64,000 bases of DNA, from contig OY764903.1 in assembly GCA_963668605.1 (NCBI GenBank), positions 1,798,001 to 1,862,000 on the forward strand. Direction: 5' to 3'. Numbering within the stretch: the first letter of the stretch is position 1; the number at the start of each line of letters is the position of its first letter. This DNA comes from G963668605 sp963668605. GTDB lineage: Bacteria; Acidobacteriota; Terriglobia; Bryobacterales; Bryobacteraceae. The notes beneath the pieces are model-generated. The model made no database searches and was not told where the DNA came from. It worked only from the letters and a program-made list of their open reading frames with translations. The translations under genes were made by a program, and so were the position numbers. Shown here piece by piece: positions 59,015 to 64,000 of this stretch.

Positions 59015-60073
59015 TCAATATCGCGGGATTCCCGCGCGTAGCGTCGTTGCCGCGGTGGCCTGGATGCTCGTGCCCGGAAAGTAGTGACGCAGGATACCGG
59101 CGCACTTTGCGCCTTCCGCCGCCATGCCGCACGAACCTGCTTGGCACAAGCCGACTCCGTGGCCGATCCCTTTGCCGCTAAAGACGACCTGGTCGCCTTC
59201 GCGCGCGTAGCTGTAGCTGTTGCTCGGGAGCGCGCGGAATCCGAGACGTTGAATCACTTCGATCCGCACGCGCTCCGATCCCGGCAGTGCGAGCAGCGGC
59301 GCGGCATCTGAGGCGCCCATGCGACTGCTCCACGACGAGTGGCGTTTGCCGCACGAGGCGCAAGGCACCGAATAAAATGGGTAGGCGTCGGCCACTTGCC
59401 AGATGTCTTTGAGCGAATGCGTACGGCCGCCGCAGGCCGAAAAATAGCGTGTCGCTACCGGAGCTCCGTGCCACGTGACCACCATGCCCGCCGTTTCGCG
59501 GGCCGCCCGCGCGGCGGGATGCGCGGGCTTCGGCATCGACCGGAAGAACTGGCAGTGCGTGGTGTCGCAGAAATCGAATCCCGCGTGTGCATGGCGCAGC
59601 GCGAAGTAGTATGAGCGTGCGGCGATCGCCAGCGCTTTCAGTGCTTCGAAGGGCGTATTTGGCGCACTCTCGGCAAAGATTGCCGAGGCTACAGCGGATT
59701 CGATTCCAGTGGATACGACAAGTTGCAGCTTTCCAGCCACGACCGAGACTTCCAGAGTTCCGCTGTAGGCTCGCTCGATCTTGCCCGGTATCGCGAGGAT
59801 GAACTCGGCCGGTCCTCTATCGCGGCCTTCCACGCTGGCGGTCTGCGCCGTAAGCGTGCCACACTCCACCAGACGCCCATGCGTGGACAGAGTCGCTTTT
59901 CCACCGGGCGCGAGAACCCGCACTCCGTCAGGGAGCCGCAGCGAGAGGCCCGCGCCGCTGGGGGCTGTGATGACGAGCCGATTCGGTTGGTACGCCGAGA
60001 GGACACCGATTCGAACATCGCCAGCCCACAAGGAAAAATGAATTAGGGGGGCAATTAAAGCGAGCCTGAACAT
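59015..60073 (-). CDS. SpoIID/LytB domain protein
   Basis: 352 residues from the ATG at 60073, with the longer upstream frame dropped because this start gives MFRLALIAPLIHFSLWAGD. The SpoIID core shows ALKALAIAARSYYFALRHAHAGFDFCDTTHCQFF at about residues 145-178 and ACGGRTHSLKDIW with the conserved Gly-Gly-x-Thr; FSGKGIGHGVGLCQAGSCGMAAEG is the typical C-terminal box. SpoIID-like proteins are lytic peptidoglycan transglycosylases acting on denuded glycan; outside spore formers their role is in cell-wall remodelling. Cys pairs (CASCGKRH) are also present. Confidence 0.85.
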   Translation of the reverse strand: MFRLALIAPLIHFSLWAGDVRIGVLSAYQPNRLVITAPSGAGLSLRLPDGVRVLAPGGKATLSTHGRLVECGTLTAQTASVEGRDRGPAEFILAIPGKIERAYSGTLEVSVVAGKLQLVVSTGIESAVASAIFAESAPNTPFEALKALAIAARSYYFALRHAHAGFDFCDTTHCQFFRSMPKPAHPAARAARETAGMVVTWHGAPVATRYFSACGGRTHSLKDIWQVADAYPFYSVPCASCGKRHSSWSSRMGASDAAPLLALPGSERVRIEVIQRLGFRALPSNSYSYAREGDQVVFSGKGIGHGVGLCQAGSCGMAAEGAKCAGILRHYFPGTSIQATAATTLRAGIPRY

Positions 60074-60189
60074 GGCTCCCGTTTCTTCGCTTGTTCTTCG
60101 CCAAACCAGCGCCAGACACGGTTCTGAGCGCAACAGAACAACTATAAGCGAAAGGCTGCCGCACGGGAAGCGAAAAATGCAGTGCGCGC

Positions 60190-61473
60190 TTATTTTCCGA
60201 ACCAGCCGAAAACTTTCTGCTTTGCCCGGCCAAGAAACGATTGGACTTGGGCCGGCGCTTGCGCCGCTTTTCCCAAGATCGACGTATCGCTCTCCGGCTT
60301 CATCCACCCCGGAACCGGTTTCTGCGCGGGTTCCTTGGAGAGAGCCCGCACGCGATAGCCCTGAAAGGCGAATGTACGGCGCCAGACGCGCCCGTCGCCA
60401 TCCTCAACGAATAGCGAAAAGCCTTGCACTTTCAAACGGTTCCTGCCCTCGACGACCTCCACTGTGCGCGGTTCGACGGGGTAGTAGCCCTTGACGCCGC
60501 GCTCCACGTAAGCCGTCTCGAAGCGGTTGCGGCGGGTGTTGAAGATGAACACCCGGAAGCCATCGAAGTCGTAGGCTTCGAGAGTTTTGGAAAGTGTAGT
60601 CCAGAGCCAGTGATGTTGCGGGTTCCCGTCCTCGTCCTTCACCTCACCAAGCGAAAAGTAGGACGTAATCCGGTTGCCTTCGGCGTATTGCGCCACGGAA
60701 TCGGGAATCGCCATGTTCACCATGCGGGCCAGCACCCATCCTGCATTGCCGTCTTTGGTCCGTATCAGATTCCACTCGTCGTACTTGAGCGGTGGCGGCG
60801 CGGGCTTGCTTGTGGCCTCCTGCTTGCCGGATTGTTCGAGTGGCACTTCGACCAGCGGATTGCGCCGCGAAAGCTCCAGCCAGTCAGCGGGCGGCTTAGG
60901 CGCGGGCGGCTTCGGGAGTGCGAATGCATTGGGATTCGGTTTTGGGTCTTCGCTCTTTTTCTTAGGTTTCCTGACGACTGGCGGTGGTGGCGCCGCAACC
61001 ACTTCGCTCTGGAAAGGCAGCCGCTGCACAACACGGCGGCTAACCACTTCGACCGAGCCATTCTCCGGGATCTGGTAGAAACTCGGCGATCCGCGGCTCG
61101 GCTCGGTGTGAATATTCAAGCTCTCGTAAACCGTACCACGGCCTTGCGACGGGAGTTTGAGCGCCGCTTCTTTGAGGCGCACGAGTTCGTCCATCTGCCC
61201 CGCGGTCATCAGTTGCCTGTTGTCGGTCCAGCCCTCGGCGCCCTGTGGCGTGCGCAGGCGTACGAAGCGGCGGCGGATTTGCAGGACCTCCACGTGGTCG
61301 CCGTGCTTCAGCGTGGCCACCACGGGCGAACGAGGGGATAGATCGGAGTGGATCGGAAGTGCAGCGGGAGCGACATACGCATCGCCAATCGACGGCGCGG
61401 GTGCGGGCTTCGTGCTGCATCCGGCAAAACACAGCAGCAGCAGGATCGAGAACGAGAAACGGAATTGCGGCAT
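60190..61473 (-). CDS. SH3-domain-containing lipoprotein
   Basis: 427 residues. A lipoprotein signal (FRFSFSILLLLCFAGCS, Cys19 as the lipidated residue) opens the protein. Two or three SH3b-like modules follow: PIHSDLSPRSPVVATLKHGDHVEVLQIRRRFVRLRTPQGAEGW (residues 40-83), YESLNIHTEPSRGSPSFYQIPENGSVEVVSR, and DEWNLIRTKDGNAGWVLARMVNM after a Pro/Lys-rich linker. The C-terminus holds a further beta domain and a basic amphipathic helix. SH3b modules bind peptidoglycan, so a wall-linked envelope role is likely. It is the gene before the SpoIID-like protein, supporting a shared wall function. Confidence 0.75.
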   Translation of the reverse strand: MPQFRFSFSILLLLCFAGCSTKPAPAPSIGDAYVAPAALPIHSDLSPRSPVVATLKHGDHVEVLQIRRRFVRLRTPQGAEGWTDNRQLMTAGQMDELVRLKEAALKLPSQGRGTVYESLNIHTEPSRGSPSFYQIPENGSVEVVSRRVVQRLPFQSEVVAAPPPPVVRKPKKKSEDPKPNPNAFALPKPPAPKPPADWLELSRRNPLVEVPLEQSGKQEATSKPAPPPLKYDEWNLIRTKDGNAGWVLARMVNMAIPDSVAQYAEGNRITSYFSLGEVKDEDGNPQHHWLWTTLSKTLEAYDFDGFRVFIFNTRRNRFETAYVERGVKGYYPVEPRTVEVVEGRNRLKVQGFSLFVEDGDGRVWRRTFAFQGYRVRALSKEPAQKPVPGWMKPESDTSILGKAAQAPAQVQSFLGRAKQKVFGWFGK

Positions 61474-61581
61474 CGATGGTTGCGGAACAGTAGCCTAAGC
61501 ATCAGAATAGCAGGAACCAGCGGGCCGAGATAAGCTCGCCGTCAGCAGCTCTCTGTCCTGGCCACCACCAAAGAACACAAG

Positions 61582-62424
61582 CTATGAACGACTATGGAAT
61601 TCTCTCGATTGCGGCGGCCGGTACGTGCTGATGAGTGTGGCGCCTCCGGCGCATTCGACCACCGGAGCGTCGCGCATCAGCCACGCCTCGCCGGCTTGAA
61701 ACGGCTCGCCGTTGATCGTGCCCGTCCCCGCGAGCGCGATCAAAATGTGGCAATCGCCAGCAACCGCCGCGCCTTCATAATTTCCGCGAACGTCCCAACG
61801 CTCGGTCACGAAGTACTCGCACGTGGCCAGCAGCGTGCGCACGCCGTCGACTCGCCGCGGAGCCACCGCGTGCGGCGGCGGCGCTAGATTGGAAACTTCA
61901 ACGCCGCGATCCAGATGCAACTGTCTTCCCCGCCCGTAATCGTAGAGCCGGTACGTCACATCGGATTGCTGCTGGATCTCCAACAGCCTGACGCCGGCGC
62001 CAATCGCGTGGACCACGCCCGCAGGCACGAAAATCACGTCGCCGGCGGTCACAGGCACGAAATTCAACAAGCTCTGAATTTCGCCCGAGAGCGCGGATTC
62101 CCGTAATCGCTGCGCGCTGATAGGCTCGCGAAAGCCGAGAGCGACCGTAGCGCCGGGCTCCGCGTCAAGGATGTACCACATCTCGGTCTTGCCCGGAGAG
62201 CCGTTTTCATGGATGCGCGCATAGTTGTCGCCCGGATGCACCTGTACCGAAAGCGGCTCCGTCGTGAAGAGAAACTTGATCAGCAGCGGCAACGGATCCG
62301 CCGCCGTGAACCAGACTTCGCCCGTGCGAACCGCCGGAGCGGGAAACCACGAGCCAAGCGACAGCGCGCCCCACGGGCGTTCATGCAGCGACGCCGCGAG
62401 ACGTACAGGATGTTCCGCCATCAT
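61582..62424 (-). CDS. manA: Mannose-6-phosphate isomerase, class I
   Basis: 280 residues. The ATG at 62424 overlaps the aminotransferase stop (ATGA); the next in-frame ATG is the following codon. Zinc ligands are in SVQVHPGDNYARIHENGSPGKTEMWYILDA (Gln, His and Glu) and GVVHAIGAGVRLLEIQQQSDVTYRLYDYGR (His plus the conserved YRLYDYGR). The protein is shorter than the E. coli enzyme and like the Bacillus form. It interconverts mannose-6-phosphate and fructose-6-phosphate. The manA gene ends the coaD-aminotransferase-manA run. Confidence 0.9.
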   Translation of the reverse strand: MMAEHPVRLAASLHERPWGALSLGSWFPAPAVRTGEVWFTAADPLPLLIKFLFTTEPLSVQVHPGDNYARIHENGSPGKTEMWYILDAEPGATVALGFREPISAQRLRESALSGEIQSLLNFVPVTAGDVIFVPAGVVHAIGAGVRLLEIQQQSDVTYRLYDYGRGRQLHLDRGVEVSNLAPPPHAVAPRRVDGVRTLLATCEYFVTERWDVRGNYEGAAVAGDCHILIALAGTGTINGEPFQAGEAWLMRDAPVVECAGGATLISTYRPPQSREFHSRS

Positions 62425-63608
62425 CCCAGGTTCTCGATGAACTTCTGGATGCGATCAAGCCCCTTTGCCAGTTCTTCCATCGAGGCCGCGTAGGTGATGC
62501 GGATGTGATTCTGCGTGCCGAAAGCTTCGCCCGGAACGACGGCGACATGCGCATCCGCGAGCAGACGCTCGGCGAACTGCATGGAGTTATTGATGCCGTT
62601 CTTTCCATATGCGACGCTGACGTTCGGATAGGCGTAAAACGCGCCGCGCGGATCGTTCGTCGTCACGCCGCGAATTCCGCGCAAGCGAGCGATGACGTAG
62701 TCACGGCGCCTGCGGTACTCCGCCAGCATTACGCCGACCGAATCCTGCGGACCGCGCAACGCCTCAACCGCGGCCTTCTGCGCGATCGATGTCGGGTTCG
62801 ACGTGCTATGGCTTTGCAACTTGCTGACAGCGCCAGTGATCGCCGCCGGGCAAAGGCCGAAGCCAATGCGCCAGCCTGTCATCGAATAGGTTTTCGACAG
62901 CGAGCCGGCGACCAGGACCGTCTCCTTCGCGCCGGGCATGGAAGCGATCGAGAACGGCTCGGAGTCGTACAGGAAACGGCAATAGCACTCGTCGGTCATC
63001 AACCAGATGCCGCGCTTCTTGGCGAGATCGAATATGCGCTCAAACTCTTCGCGGTCGAGCACGGCGCCGCTCGGATTTGACGGCGAATTGATGATCATCA
63101 GCTTGGTCTTGTCGGTCAGGTAGGGCTCGATCATCTTCGCCGTAAAGGTGAAGCCCTTCGACTCGTCGGTTTCGACGAACACGCACTTGCCGCCGGCGTA
63201 GTTGACCACATCTTTGTAGGTAACCCAATACGGGACCGGGATAATGACCTCATCGCCGCTGTTCAACAATGCCTGCGTTAGATTGAAAATGATATGCTTG
63301 CCGCCGACCGACACGACGCATTCGGCAGGCGAATAGGCCGTACCATAGTCAGCGGTGTGGCGTTCGCAGATCGCCTGCTTGAGTTCCATCGTACCGCCGG
63401 CCGCGGTGTATTTCGTGAAGTTCTGTTCGATAGCTCTAATAGCAGCTTGCTTGATATTGGTTGGCGTCGGGAAGTCGGGCTCGCCGGCTCCGAAATCGAC
63501 GACGTCGATGCCTTCGCGGCGCAGGCGGTCGGCATCCGCCGCCACCTTCATAGTGGACGATACACTGATGCGTCCGATACGATTAGACAGTTCCGAAATA
63601 GTCTGCAT
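62421..63608 (-). CDS. aspC: Class I/II PLP-dependent aminotransferase (aspartate type)
   Basis: 395 residues. PLP-fold features: VVDFGAGEPDFPTP, GGKHIIFNLTQALLNSGDEVIIPVPYWVTYKD, INSPSNPSGAVLDREE, MTDECYCRFLYDS (Asp that pairs with the pyridine N), LVAGSLSKTYSMTGWRIGFGLC with the Schiff-base Lys, and the C-terminal HIRITYAASMEEL with the carboxylate-binding Arg. These are characteristic of the Ib-type bacterial aspartate aminotransferases. It moves the amino group of aspartate to 2-oxoglutarate. It sits 3 bases after coaD and overlaps manA. Confidence 0.92.
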   Translation of the reverse strand: MQTISELSNRIGRISVSSTMKVAADADRLRREGIDVVDFGAGEPDFPTPTNIKQAAIRAIEQNFTKYTAAGGTMELKQAICERHTADYGTAYSPAECVVSVGGKHIIFNLTQALLNSGDEVIIPVPYWVTYKDVVNYAGGKCVFVETDESKGFTFTAKMIEPYLTDKTKLMIINSPSNPSGAVLDREEFERIFDLAKKRGIWLMTDECYCRFLYDSEPFSIASMPGAKETVLVAGSLSKTYSMTGWRIGFGLCPAAITGAVSKLQSHSTSNPTSIAQKAAVEALRGPQDSVGVMLAEYRRRRDYVIARLRGIRGVTTNDPRGAFYAYPNVSVAYGKNGINNSMQFAERLLADAHVAVVPGEAFGTQNHIRITYAASMEELAKGLDRIQKFIENLG

Positions 63609-63611
63609 CTT

Positions 63612-64000
63612 CTACCTGATTTCTCCCAACAATCTCTTCTTGAGCCGCGCTTCCACCGAGGAAGGCACCAGCCCGGATATGTCGCCGCCGAGGCTAAAAA
63701 CCTGCTTCACGAGCCGGGAACTGATGAACGAGTACGCCTCGCCGGCCATCAAGAAAATCGTCTCGATCTCGGGCCGCAGGCGGCGATTCATGAGCGCCAT
63801 CTGCAACTCGTATTCGTAATCCGAGATGGCCCGGATGCCTCTCAGAATCATCGTAGCGTTCTTGCGTGCGGCGTAGTCGACAAGCAATCCGTTAAAGGAG
63901 TCTATCTCAACGTTGGGGTAGTCGCTGACCACCTCGCGCAACATCGCCATGCGTTCCTCGGCGGAAAACAGCGGTTGCTTGTCTTCGTTGCGCAGGATGG
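63612..64000 (-). CDS. coaD: Phosphopantetheine adenylyltransferase, C-terminal part
   Basis: The gene enters from beyond the right edge; the frame stays open to 64000. The visible 129 residues match the C-terminal four fifths of CoaD: NEDKQPLFSAEERMAMLREVV, FNGLLVDYAARKNATMILRGIRAISDYEYELQMALMNRRLRPEIETIFLMAGEAYSFISSRLVKQVFSLGGDISGLVPSSVEARLKKRL. The RGxR and SSxLVK motifs are typical. CoaD adds AMP to phosphopantetheine in CoA synthesis. It is the first visible gene of the run ending in manA. Confidence 0.95.
   Translation of the reverse strand, partial: ILRNEDKQPLFSAEERMAMLREVVSDYPNVEIDSFNGLLVDYAARKNATMILRGIRAISDYEYELQMALMNRRLRPEIETIFLMAGEAYSFISSRLVKQVFSLGGDISGLVPSSVEARLKKRLLGEIR

Noticed and set aside
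1..64000. CRISPR array
   Set aside because: No regularly spaced short direct repeats and no cas-like genes were seen.

Overview
The window looks like a chromosomal segment of an Acidobacteriota bacterium, probably of the Solibacter/Bryobacter type. This is inferred from the gene repertoire, not from a marker gene. The clues are high GC, several very large Oar-like TonB-dependent receptors with an N-terminal carboxypeptidase-regulatory-like domain and no SusD partner, two DUF1080 proteins, several Tat-exported sugar enzymes, and many dispersed palindromic repeats and insertion sequences.

Region 1 (1-12.7 kb) is mostly housekeeping. It holds the end of a tad pilus operon (tadB partial, tadC), a group II intron placed directly beside a long hairpin between convergent genes, and the minus-strand operon scpA-scpB-rluB-type synthase-CoA-binding protein. 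A lipoprotein, a membrane protein, an N-acetylglucosamine-kinase-like ATPase, an MFS exporter, a secreted HExxH protein and two tandem thioredoxin-fold proteins follow.

Region 2 (13.3-16.8 kb) is a decayed integrated element at tRNA-Arg(CCG). Next to the tRNA, on the minus strand, lies an ORF that joins an integrase-type N-terminal domain to a PD-(D/E)XK nuclease-like domain. It overlaps (ATGA) the end of a tyrosine-recombinase pseudogene, which is itself split by an intact IS630-family element.

Region 3 (16.8-46.9 kb) is the metabolic core. Four Oar-like receptors, broken transposases, a ToxR/CadC-like membrane regulator and a secreted double-VOC protein lead into a sugar cassette: a Tat-exported TIM-barrel isomerase/epimerase, DUF1080, an alginate-lyase-like protein, a Tat-exported CxPxR sulfatase, a Tat-exported Gfo/Idh/MocA dehydrogenase and a Tat-exported beta-propeller protein. 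I read it as an export-based system for oxidising and cleaving acidic or sulfated glycosides, with receptors for uptake. A metallo-beta-lactamase-fold hydrolase, an unknown secreted protein and a GlcD-like FAD oxidase follow.

Region 4 (46.9-48.9 kb) is a complete IS4-family element with 18-bp perfect inverted repeats and an 11-bp target duplication, inserted into a dispersed palindromic repeat.

Region 5 (48.9-64 kb) holds a second DUF1080 protein, a YbaK-type deacylase, a peptidase-like protein, a lone cNMP-binding protein and an ISC-type ferredoxin. After these come a TrmB-regulator/ABC-2 transporter/lipoprotein operon, a siderophore-type TonB receptor with a palindromic operator-like site beside its promoter, a SpoIID/LytB-like protein and an SH3-like lipoprotein. 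The window ends in the minus-strand operon coaD-aminotransferase-manA.

All calls come from reading the sequence and its translations. No database search was run.
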